A stretch of DNA of 10,653 bases. It comes from an uncultured Selenomonadaceae bacterium. Lineage in GTDB: Bacteria; Bacillota; Negativicutes; Selenomonadales; Selenomonadaceae. Below are positions 1 to 6,136 of the stretch, piece after piece. How positions within the stretch are numbered: the stretch's first letter is position 1; every line of letters begins with the position of its first letter. The stretch spans positions 1 through 10,653 of the forward strand of contig CAJOPJ010000238.1 in NCBI GenBank assembly GCA_905236325.1, written 5' to 3'. The notes under the pieces are model-generated. The model was not told the origin of the DNA. It ran no database searches and saw only the letters and a program-made list of their open reading frames with translations. The translations under genes and the position numbers were made by a program.

Positions 1-24
1 ATTTTATTAAAAATTTATGGCAAG

Positions 25-80
25 AAAAAATTGCGCCTTTCATCCCCATAGCTAAAGCTAGGGGCTTTTCGGCGCGAATT
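25..80 (-). terminator. Compound hairpin terminator of the flavoprotein gene
   Basis: A nested stem-loop lies just downstream of the minus-strand flavoprotein gene. The outer arms are AATTGCGCC (29-37) and GGCGCGAATT (71-80), with one bulged G. The inner arms are CCCC-A-TAGCT (44-53) and AGCTAGGGG (56-64), with one bulged A. Read on the minus strand, the outer stem runs straight into six T (25-30), as in a rho-independent terminator. The two-tier stem is more elaborate than most terminators. It could instead be a dispersed extragenic hairpin element that also serves as terminator. Confidence 0.6.
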
Positions 81-156
81 GGTAAATAAAAAAACCTCCT
101 GCATAAATAAATCACATACAAATTCACATACAGACAGGCAATTCAACATAAATATT

Positions 157-1386
157 TCAAAATCCTGCTTGACCGGCAGCATAGCCCATAGCCCACGCAG
201 CTTGCAAATTAAAGCCGCCGGTTAAGCCGTCAATGTCAGCAACTTCGCCGACAATGTACAAATTTTTAACTATTTTGGATTCCATAGTTTTGGGATTTAT
301 TTCCTTCACCGAAACGCCGCCGCAAGTGACAATGGCTTCTGAAATTGGTCTGGTTTTTGTAATTGTTAAAGTCAAGGCGCGTAAAGTTTCGGCAAGGCGC
401 AGGCGTTCTGCCTTGGTGATTGAGTCTGCTTTTTTGTCTTCAGCAATGAAGGCTAAGTCCAAGATTGGGGGGATTAGTTTTTGTGGTAAAAGCTCAATCA
501 AGACGTTTTTGGCTGATTTGTGTTTGAATTTTTCAAAGTCGCGCAGGAGTCTGGAATTTATTTGTTCAGGTGTCAGCGCAGGTTTTAAGTTGATTTGCAG
601 TTCGACAGATTGCTTTGTTGATAATAATTTTGCTGCAGTTCGACTTAAGGTTAAGATTATCGGACCGGACACGCCGAAGTGTGTAAATAGCATTTCGCCG
701 AACTGTTCAGTGATTTTTTTGCCATTAGCAAGCAAAGTTGCGCGAATATTTTTTAATGATAAGCCTTGCAGGTCCTTAACAAAATCTTCCTCAACTTCCA
801 ACGGCACCAAAGCAGGTAAAATTTCTGTAATTGAGTGACCGAGTTTTTTTGCAAATTTAAAGCCATCACCTGTTGAACCTGTTGCAGGATAAGATTTTCC
901 GCCGGTTGCCAAAACTAACCTGTCGAAGGTGAATATTTTGTTGTTGGCTTGCAGTTTAAACTTTCCATCGTTGCCGATTTCAATATTATCGACTTTGCAA
1001 TTTAAGTGTACCTCAACGCCGGCAAGGGCGATTTTTTTTTCCAGCACAGCGATAACATCATTTGCGTTGTCGGACTCAGGAAAGACTCTGCCGCCGCGTT
1101 CGATTTTGGTTTTTAAGCCGAGCGCGTTAAAGAAATTTATTGTGTCGGCAGTTGTGAAGTTTTTTAATGCGCTGAACAGAAATTTACCATTGCCGGGCAG
1201 ATTTTTTATTACTTCCTCGACAGCGGCGTTATTTGTTAAATTGCAACGACCTTTGCCGGTGATTGATAATTTTCTGCCAAGTTTTGAATTTTTTTCAAAC
1301 AGCGTAACTTTTGCGCCGGTTTCTGCAGATTTAATTGCAGTCATCATACCGGCAGGACCTGCTCCTATTATTGCTATGTTAATCAT
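157..1386 (-). CDS. HI0933/YhiN-family FAD-dependent oxidoreductase
   Basis: A 409-residue cytosolic flavoprotein of the HI0933/YhiN (BaiN-like) family, the usual full length. The dinucleotide-binding motif GAGPAG is at residues 8-13, with the acidic ribose-binding Glu31 after the second strand. The family signature GRKLSITGKGRCNLTN follows at 37-52. An ATGG motif and a GSTGDGF stretch lie mid-protein. The C-terminus has YIVGEVADIDGLTGGFNLQAAWA, which closes the FAD site. The start is set by AAGGAGA (1391-1397) five bases upstream. The gene stands alone, with its own promoter and terminator. Family members are often annotated as aminoacetone oxidase-like, and some Clostridia members act on bile-acid intermediates. 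The substrate here cannot be read from sequence. The family call is firm; the reaction is open. Confidence 0.93.
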   Translation of the reverse strand: MINIAIIGAGPAGMMTAIKSAETGAKVTLFEKNSKLGRKLSITGKGRCNLTNNAAVEEVIKNLPGNGKFLFSALKNFTTADTINFFNALGLKTKIERGGRVFPESDNANDVIAVLEKKIALAGVEVHLNCKVDNIEIGNDGKFKLQANNKIFTFDRLVLATGGKSYPATGSTGDGFKFAKKLGHSITEILPALVPLEVEEDFVKDLQGLSLKNIRATLLANGKKITEQFGEMLFTHFGVSGPIILTLSRTAAKLLSTKQSVELQINLKPALTPEQINSRLLRDFEKFKHKSAKNVLIELLPQKLIPPILDLAFIAEDKKADSITKAERLRLAETLRALTLTITKTRPISEAIVTCGGVSVKEINPKTMESKIVKNLYIVGEVADIDGLTGGFNLQAAWAMGYAAGQAGF

Positions 1387-1418
1387 TATATCTCCTTTAC
1401 CAATAAAAAATTTCTTGG

Positions 1419-1447
1419 ATTATATTCCTCAATGGATAGTCCGGCAA
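1419..1447 (-). promoter_or_regulatory. Sigma-70-type promoter of the flavoprotein gene
   Basis: On the minus strand, TTGCCG (1442-1447) is separated by 17 bases from a perfect TATAAT (1419-1424). The leader to the ATG at 1386 is about 25 bases and contains the ribosome binding site. The -10 box is consensus and the -35 box matches four of six positions. Confidence 0.6.
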
Positions 1448-1502
1448 GCACCCTCAACAAAAAAATTTTCCCCCACAAAAGCAGGTGAATCATAGCTGTA
1501 TC

Positions 1503-1532
1503 TTGAAATATAAAAAAGTTCATAGGTATCAT
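1503..1532 (+). promoter_or_regulatory. Candidate promoter of the SnoaL-like gene
   Basis: TTGAAA (1503-1508), an 18-base spacer, then TATCAT (1527-1532). Each box differs from consensus at one position. Transcription would start near 1539, giving a leader of about 165 bases before the SnoaL-like ATG at 1705. It is divergent from the flavoprotein promoter about 60 bases away. The call rests on motif match only. Confidence 0.4.
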
Positions 1533-1704
1533 ACTTCTTTGAACTTTAGATTCATTTCTCACACAAACAGAATTTCAAAACATGGTCTTGGATTTGAATG
1601 GAGCGGCAGTTGGGAAGACAGAAAGGATTATCAGCATTTTGAAGTCTCCCGACACTATTGTAAAATTGCTGTACCCTCAAAATTGATAGAAAGGATGTAT
1701 TTTT
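1533..1704 (+). other. Unassigned leader region with a 34-codon ORF
   Basis: This completes the roughly 320-base gap between the flavoprotein and the SnoaL-like gene. I see no recognisable RNA family. One short frame, ATG 1582 to TGA 1684-1686, encodes 34 residues starting MVLDLNGAAVGKTERIISIL. It has no clear ribosome binding site but reads like natural protein. The same frame is open upstream back to 1543 without a start, so it could be the tail of a decayed gene or a leader peptide. An overlapping frame (1485-1733) encodes a Trp/His/Cys-rich composition and runs into the SnoaL-like gene, so I treat it as spurious. A good ribosome binding site (AAGGA, 1691-1695) at the end serves the gene at 1705. 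Confidence 0.25.
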
Positions 1705-2115
1705 ATGTCAACAGCAAAAGATCTGATTGCTAAATTTGAAACTATGATCAATACTGCTGATGAAACATTGGCAGTAGAACTTATTGCAGAGGATGCTATA
1801 TTTTACGCTCCGACACAACCTGAGCCGCTAAAAGGTCCGAAAGGTTATCTTGCCATTGTCAACATGATGCGCTCAGCATTTTCCAATGTTCAGTGGCACT
1901 TGGAAGATTGCGTTATCGAACAGGATAAAATTGCGGTTTGCTGGGCATGCACAGGAACACACGATGGAAATTTCATGGGACACCCCGCCACGAATAAATC
2001 TTTCAAAGTTCGTTGCATGAATTTTTATGGATTGAGGAATGGTAAGTTTATCTCAGATATTGGTTGTCCTGATATTCTCGGCATACTTATCCAGACAGGA
2101 ATGATTCAGCCCTAA
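1705..2115 (+). CDS. SnoaL-like / NTF2-fold ester cyclase-type protein
   Basis: A 136-residue cytosolic protein with no signal peptide or membrane segment. Its layout fits the SnoaL-like polyketide-cyclase/ester-cyclase branch of the NTF2 fold. The N-terminal helical part (1-30) is followed by DAIFYAPTQPEPLKGPKGY (about 30-48). A sheet-forming half contains CWACTGTHDGNFMGHPATNK, where GTHxGxFMG is typical of the family. The protein ends DILGILIQTGMIQP, close to the usual D-LGLLQQLG tail. The start is fixed by AAGGA at 1691-1695, nine bases upstream. Such proteins act on varied small molecules or have no known reaction, so no substrate is proposed. The next gene downstream is a PheC-like protein on the same strand, with no terminator seen between them, so co-transcription is possible. 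Base use is less AT-rich than in the rml genes to the right. Confidence 0.8.
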   Translation: MSTAKDLIAKFETMINTADETLAVELIAEDAIFYAPTQPEPLKGPKGYLAIVNMMRSAFSNVQWHLEDCVIEQDKIAVCWACTGTHDGNFMGHPATNKSFKVRCMNFYGLRNGKFISDIGCPDILGILIQTGMIQP

Positions 2116-2214
2116 AACATCGGTAATCCTCAACTTTCCGGCAGTGTCAGTGCGAATGAAAATGTTGTCCAAGTTCCGGCGTTGGTGGATTTTTATGGCT
2201 GTGGAAGAGGATGA
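2116..2214 (+). other. In-frame open extension beyond the SnoaL-like stop
   Basis: After the TAA at 2113-2115 the same frame stays open for 32 more codons, to TGA at 2212-2214. It reads NIGNPQLSGS and ends VPALVDFYGCGRG. The end faintly recalls the thioredoxin active-site approach (VLVDFWAxWCGPC), but the full CxxC is absent. There is no start codon with a ribosome binding site in it. It may be an intergenic coincidence, a decayed gene end, or a former C-terminal extension of the upstream gene. Confidence 0.2.
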
Positions 2215-2316
2215 ATGCAACTTTTGAAAACTAATCAACAATTATGTTTGAAAAAAAGCTGGGCGATGCTATTTGCCGGCATGCGTTCAGTAAATAAGAA
2301 ATGCGGGGTATGGGCT

Positions 2317-3117
2317 ATGAATCGGAACATCAGCACGAAACTGAAAACAATCACCATTCTGTTATTTGCGGCGGTATACTTTTGTTCGTTGCCGATCGCA
2401 CTGGCAGGGCATCTTGAGGATATTGTTGCACGAGGGACGATCCGCATTGGCACGACTGGAGATTATATACCAATGTCGTACCTGAATCCCGAAACTGGGG
2501 AATATGAAGGAATTGATGCGGAATTGTCGGAGTTGATAGCTGAATCGCTGGGCGTACAAATCGAATATGTGCCGACGACTTGGTCGACGCTCACTGCTGA
2601 TACGCTGACAGGGAAGTTTGATATTGCACTTTGCGGAATATCACGCAATTACAATAGGGCAAAAATCATGGCAATGTCTGATGCCTATGGCGAAGGTTTA
2701 TTCGGCAAAACGATCCTCTGCCGCAAGAAAGATGCCAAAAAGTTCAGAACAATAGATGACATAAACCGCCCCGAAGTCCGCGTGATGATTAATCCGGGCG
2801 GCACCAATGAAAAATTTGCCAGGGCGAACCTCCCAAAGGCACAAATCATAGTCCATAATGAAAACGCTGACATTCCTCGCCAGATTGCGGAAGGAAATGC
2901 TGACATAATGATCACGGAGACAGTGGAGGCGGCTCAATACATCAAAAAGGACAGCCGCCTTGCCGCGCCGCTAATCCGTGAACCATTTACACGCCATTCT
3001 TGCGGAATACTCATAGCAAAGGGCGATCAAGAATTGCTGAACTATATCAACTTTGTGTTGGCAGAGTTGCGTATGGATGGCACTATGGCAAAGCTGGAGG
3101 AGAAATATCTGCGATAA
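2317..3117 (+). CDS. Secreted PheC-like cyclohexadienyl dehydratase / SBP_bac_3 protein
   Basis: A 266-residue protein of the periplasmic solute-binding fold (SBP_bac_3) that most resembles cyclohexadienyl dehydratase PheC. PheC decarboxylates and dehydrates prephenate or arogenate toward phenylalanine. A signal peptide is clear: basic start (MNRNISTKLK), hydrophobic core 11-24, and an ALA cleavage site at 28-30. PheC-like blocks follow: GTTGDY (45-50), VPTTWSTL (85-92), FDIALCGISR (101-110), NPGGTNEKFAR (159-169) and ADIMITETVEA (195-205). Glu204 aligns, from memory, with the catalytic general-acid Glu of Pseudomonas PheC. No lipobox Cys is present, so the mature protein would be free in the periplasm. 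I chose ATG 2317 because it gives a normal signal peptide. The frame is open upstream to ATG 2215, which has AGAGG (2206-2210) and would add 34 residues with no clear role. No transporter genes adjoin, which favours an enzyme over a transport receptor. A binding-only role remains possible. Confidence 0.78.
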   Translation: MNRNISTKLKTITILLFAAVYFCSLPIALAGHLEDIVARGTIRIGTTGDYIPMSYLNPETGEYEGIDAELSELIAESLGVQIEYVPTTWSTLTADTLTGKFDIALCGISRNYNRAKIMAMSDAYGEGLFGKTILCRKKDAKKFRTIDDINRPEVRVMINPGGTNEKFARANLPKAQIIVHNENADIPRQIAEGNADIMITETVEAAQYIKKDSRLAAPLIREPFTRHSCGILIAKGDQELLNYINFVLAELRMDGTMAKLEEKYLR

Positions 3118-3174
3118 TTTGTGAATCGAAAATTTTTTGAGAAGAATTTTGCAAAATAAAAAATTTTTAAAATT

Positions 3175-3198
3175 TTAGCTGAAGGCTAATTTTTTTTT
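3175..3198 (+). terminator. Intrinsic terminator after the PheC-like gene
   Basis: TTAGC (3175-3179) and GCTAA (3185-3189) form a stem with a five-base loop, followed directly by nine T (3190-3198). Outer A and T runs could extend the stem. It ends the islet transcript and separates it from the rml promoter. Confidence 0.65.
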
Positions 3199-3215
3199 CG
3201 CAAAAAATTTTCACT

Positions 3216-3243
3216 TTGCTTTGAAATTTTTGCGTTGTATAAT
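3216..3243 (+). promoter_or_regulatory. Promoter of the rml operon
   Basis: TTGCTT (3216-3221), a 16-base spacer and a perfect TATAAT (3238-3243) lie about 30 bases before the rmlA ATG, right after the upstream terminator. The -10 box is strong and the -35 box weak. Confidence 0.55.
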
Positions 3244-3271
3244 GTTAAAAAAATTTTTGGAGGAGACTTTT

Positions 3272-4153
3272 ATGATAAACAAAGGAATTATTTTAGCCGG
3301 CGGCTCAGGCACAAGATTATATCCGCTAACCGAAGTTGTAACAAAACAACTTATGCCGGTTTATGATAAGCCGATGATTTATTATCCGCTGTCGGCTTTA
3401 ATGTTGGCAGGAATTAAAAAAATTTTAATCATCAACACGCCGCAAGATTCACATTTATTTAAAACTTTGCTCGGCGACGGCTCACAACTCGGCTTGAAAA
3501 TTTCTTACGCTGTTCAACCGAAACCTGAAGGACTTGCTCAAGCATTTTTAATTGGCGAAAATTTTATTGACGGCGAAGGTTGCGCGTTGGTTTTAGGCGA
3601 TAATATTTTTTACGGCACAGATTTTTCAAAACTTGTAAGGCATGCCGCAAGCCAAGACGACGGCGCGACAGTTTTTGCTTATTATGTAACTGATCCTGAA
3701 AATTATGGCGTTGTTGAATTTAATTCTGAAACTGGGCAAGCAATTTCACTTGAAGAAAAACCAAAAAATCCGCGCTCAAATTATGCCGTGACAGGTTTAT
3801 ATTTTTATGACAAAAATATTGTTGATGTTGCAAAGTCAATTAAACCTTCTGCACGCGGCGAACTTGAAATTACCGATGTAAATAAAATTTATCTTCAGCG
3901 CGGAAAGTTGCGCGTTGAAAAAATGCGGCGCGGTTATGCTTGGCTTGATACAGGTACGCACGAATCACTTTTGCAAGCCGGAGAATTTGTTCACACGATA
4001 CAACAAAGGCAAGGTTTAAAAGTTTCCTGCATTGAAGAAATTGCATACAGAATGGGCTACATTGATGAGGCGCAACTTTTGAAACTTGCAGAGCCGCTTT
4101 TGAAAAATGAATATGGTCAATATTTGCAACGACTTGCCAAGTATGGAAAATAA
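3272..4153 (+). CDS. rfbA: Glucose-1-phosphate thymidylyltransferase
   Basis: RmlA/RfbA, 293 residues, the normal length. It joins glucose-1-phosphate and dTTP into dTDP-glucose, the first step of dTDP-L-rhamnose synthesis, in the cytosol. The nucleotide-binding loop GGSGTRL is at 10-16, followed by LMPVYDKPMIYYPLS (27-41). QPKPEGLAQAF (82-92) and LGDN (108-111, with the metal-binding Asp110) come next. EEKPKNPRSNYAVTGLYFYD lies about mid-protein. ATG 3272 is preferred over an in-frame upstream TTG at 3221 because GGAGGA (3259-3264) stands correctly before it and the protein then begins at the first strand of the fold. It is the first gene of an operon with rmlC and rmlB, interrupted by a small membrane protein gene. 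Confidence 0.96.
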   Translation: MINKGIILAGGSGTRLYPLTEVVTKQLMPVYDKPMIYYPLSALMLAGIKKILIINTPQDSHLFKTLLGDGSQLGLKISYAVQPKPEGLAQAFLIGENFIDGEGCALVLGDNIFYGTDFSKLVRHAASQDDGATVFAYYVTDPENYGVVEFNSETGQAISLEEKPKNPRSNYAVTGLYFYDKNIVDVAKSIKPSARGELEITDVNKIYLQRGKLRVEKMRRGYAWLDTGTHESLLQAGEFVHTIQQRQGLKVSCIEEIAYRMGYIDEAQLLKLAEPLLKNEYGQYLQRLAKYGK

Positions 4154-4181
4154 TTCTTAGTTACTTCGGGAGGTGATTATA

Positions 4182-4463
4182 ATGACTGATGTTGAGTCGC
4201 GCGTAAGCAATCTTGAAACAAAATTTGAAATGTTTATTCAGGAAATGCGTGAATTTAAAACTGAAATGCGCGAATTTAAAACTGAAATGCGCGAAAAAGA
4301 TAATCAACGCGCCGAAGAAATTCGAGAAATTCGCCAAAGACAAGAGGCAAAATTTGATTCTTTGGATATTAAAATTGAAAATATCGGTAATCACGTCCGA
4401 AATTTGGCGGTTGCAGTTTTAGTGGGAGTGGGCGCAATGGTTATTGCGGTTATTTTAAAGTAA
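4182..4463 (+). CDS. Small coiled-coil protein with C-terminal membrane anchor
   Basis: A 93-residue protein I cannot assign to a named function. Residues 1-70 are charged and helical and predict a coiled coil. They include a heptad unit EMREFKT repeated in tandem (encoded at 4242-4298). Residues about 73-92 form one hydrophobic segment (LAVAVLVGVGAMVIAVIL) ending in Lys, with almost no tail. The layout resembles the phage-derived haemolysin XhlA family: short coiled coil, then one transmembrane helix. That similarity is of architecture only. ATG 4182 follows GGGAGGTG (4168-4175) with six-base spacing; the GTG inside that site is in frame but is the ribosome binding site itself. It sits 28 bases after rmlA and 19 before rmlC, so it is co-transcribed with sugar-nucleotide genes. 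It is probably a real gene, of unknown role. Confidence 0.75.
   Translation: MTDVESRVSNLETKFEMFIQEMREFKTEMREFKTEMREKDNQRAEEIREIRQRQEAKFDSLDIKIENIGNHVRNLAVAVLVGVGAMVIAVILK
4242..4298 (+). repeat. 21-base tandem repeat encoding heptads
   Basis: Two complete 21-base units (4242-4262 and 4263-4283) differ by one base (GCGT versus GCGC). A third, partial unit (4284-4298) matches for its first 12 bases. Each unit encodes one coiled-coil heptad, so unit number can change by slippage without breaking the frame. Confidence 0.9.
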
Positions 4464-4482
4464 GTTTTGGGAGGAAATTTTT

Positions 4483-5055
4483 ATGGCAGTAACAGAAACA
4501 AAATTGAAAGGCGTATTTTTGATTGAGCCGCAAGTTTTTGGCGACAGTCGCGGCTGGTTTATGGAAACTTGGTCGAAGGCAAAATTTGAGGCGGCAGGTT
4601 TAAATTTTGATTTTTTGCAGGACAATCAATCATTTTCCGCACAAAAAGGCACATTGCGCGGACTTCATTATCAACTTAATCCAATGTCGCAAGCAAAATT
4701 AGTTCGTTGCACGCGCGGAAGTTTGCTTGATGTTGCAGTTGATATTCGCAAAAATTCTCCGCAATTTGCGCAGTGGTTCAGTGTAATTTTGTCTGCAGAA
4801 AATAAAAAACAGCTTTTAATTCCGCGCGGATTTGCGCACGGATTTTTGACTTTGACTGATGATGTTGAAATTCAGTACAAAGCAGATAATTTGTACGCGC
4901 CAAGATTTGAAGGAAATATTTTCTGGAACGATCCGCAAATTGGAATTGAATGGCCTTTCGAGCCAAAAATTTTGTCCGACAAAGATAAAAATGCGCCGAC
5001 TTTAGCTGAAAGAGTTCAGCGCGATGAATTAAATTTTATTTTTGATGAAATTTAA
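4483..5055 (+). CDS. rfbC: dTDP-4-dehydrorhamnose 3,5-epimerase
   Basis: RmlC/RfbC, 190 residues, a cytosolic cupin-fold epimerase. It converts dTDP-4-dehydro-6-deoxy-D-glucose to the L-rhamno form. Visible signatures are GDSRGWFMETW (20-30), TLRGLHYQ (57-64) with the catalytic-base His62, and LLIPRGFAHGF (111-121). QYKADNLYAP (131-140) carries Tyr132 and Tyr138, one of which should be the acid; Asp168 lies in SDKDKNAP. GGGAGGAAA is placed just upstream of ATG 4483. It lies between the small membrane protein gene and rmlB in the same operon. Nothing essential is missing. Confidence 0.96.
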   Translation: MAVTETKLKGVFLIEPQVFGDSRGWFMETWSKAKFEAAGLNFDFLQDNQSFSAQKGTLRGLHYQLNPMSQAKLVRCTRGSLLDVAVDIRKNSPQFAQWFSVILSAENKKQLLIPRGFAHGFLTLTDDVEIQYKADNLYAPRFEGNIFWNDPQIGIEWPFEPKILSDKDKNAPTLAERVQRDELNFIFDEI

Positions 5056-5079
5056 TTTGCCGAAAGGAGAAAATTTTTT

Positions 5080-6099
5080 ATGAAAATTGTTGTAACAGGC
5101 GGCGCAGGTTTTATCGGCGGAAATTTTGTTTATTTTTTGCTGAAAAATCACGCCGAAGATTTTATAATTTGCTATGATAAATTAACTTACGCAGGAAATT
5201 TGGAAACTTTATCCGACGCTATGAAGTCAAAAAATTTTAAATTTATTAAAGGCGATATTGCAAATCGTGATGAAGTTTATAAAATGTTTGAGGAAGAAAA
5301 ACCTGATGTGATTGTAAATTTTGCGGCGGAAAGTCATGTTGACAGGTCGATTGAGGATCCTGAACTTTTTTTGCGCACAAATATTATTGGAACTTCAATT
5401 TTGCTTGACGCTTGTAAAAAATTTGGAATTAAACGCTTCCACCAAGTTTCAACTGATGAAGTTTATGGAGATTTGCCGCTTGACAGACCGGATTTATTTT
5501 TTACAGAAAAAACAAATTTGCACACTTCAAGTCCATATTCAGCAAGTAAAGCGTCGGCAGATTTATTGGTGCAGGCTTATCATCGTACTTATAAAATTCC
5601 TGCGACAATTTCGCGCTGCAGTAATAATTATGGACCATATCATTTTCCTGAAAAATTAATTCCGCTAATGATTATTAACGCGCTGAATAATAAAAAACTT
5701 CCTGTCTATGGCAAAGGAATAAATGTTCGCGATTGGCTTTATGTTGAAGATCATTGCGCGGCGATTGATTTAATTATTCGCAATGGAAAAGTTGGAGAAA
5801 TTTATAATGTTGGCGGTCACAATGAAAAAACAAATATCGAAGTTGTAAAAACAATTTTAAAAATTCTTGGCAAAGATGAAAATTTAATTGAATTTGTAAC
5901 CGACAGAAAAGGTCACGACCAACGCTACGCAATAGATCCGACAAAAATTTCAACCGAACTTGGTTGGACTCCAAAAACTAAATTTGATGACGGAATTAAA
6001 AAAACTGTCGATTGGTATTTGCAAAATAAATCTTGGTGGGAAAAAATTATCAGCGGCGAATATAAAAATTATTACGCAAAAATGTATGACAACAGATAA
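5080..6099 (+). CDS. rfbB: dTDP-glucose 4,6-dehydratase
   Basis: RmlB/RfbB, 339 residues, an extended short-chain dehydrogenase. It turns dTDP-glucose into dTDP-4-dehydro-6-deoxyglucose using bound NAD. The Rossmann motif TGGAGFIG is at 6-13, then DKLTYAGN (33-40) and AESHVDRS (83-90). The catalytic STDEVYGD is at 124-131 (Thr125, Asp126, Glu127), with the YxxxK pair Tyr153/Lys157 in PYSASK. NNYGPYHFPEKLIPL (182-196) is the substrate-binding stretch. AAGGAG (5064-5069) sits before ATG 5080, 24 bases after rmlC. The reductase rmlD does not follow. The product could be finished to rhamnose by an rmlD elsewhere, or used for another 6-deoxysugar. Confidence 0.96.
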   Translation: MKIVVTGGAGFIGGNFVYFLLKNHAEDFIICYDKLTYAGNLETLSDAMKSKNFKFIKGDIANRDEVYKMFEEEKPDVIVNFAAESHVDRSIEDPELFLRTNIIGTSILLDACKKFGIKRFHQVSTDEVYGDLPLDRPDLFFTEKTNLHTSSPYSASKASADLLVQAYHRTYKIPATISRCSNNYGPYHFPEKLIPLMIINALNNKKLPVYGKGINVRDWLYVEDHCAAIDLIIRNGKVGEIYNVGGHNEKTNIEVVKTILKILGKDENLIEFVTDRKGHDQRYAIDPTKISTELGWTPKTKFDDGIKKTVDWYLQNKSWWEKIISGEYKNYYAKMYDNR

Positions 6100-6136
6100 T
6101 TTTTTTGAAATTTAAAAAATTTTTGCAGGTGAAATT

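Noticed and set aside
107..134. CACATACA occurring twice (about 113-120 and 125-132)
   Set aside because: Only two short 8-base copies in AT-rich DNA. This is too little for a CRISPR, iteron or attachment site call.
233..838. A 201-codon plus-strand ORF opposite the flavoprotein gene
   Set aside because: It lies fully within the antisense of a confident gene and its translation resembles no protein family.
929..1495. A 188-codon plus-strand ORF covering the 5' half of the flavoprotein gene
   Set aside because: It is antisense to the conserved FAD-binding region and has Ser/Leu/Pro-rich shadow composition. It is not supported as a gene.
1485..1733. An 82-codon plus-strand ORF overlapping the SnoaL-like start
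   Set aside because: It overlaps the SnoaL-like gene out of frame, lacks a ribosome binding site, and has an unnatural Trp/His/Cys-rich composition.
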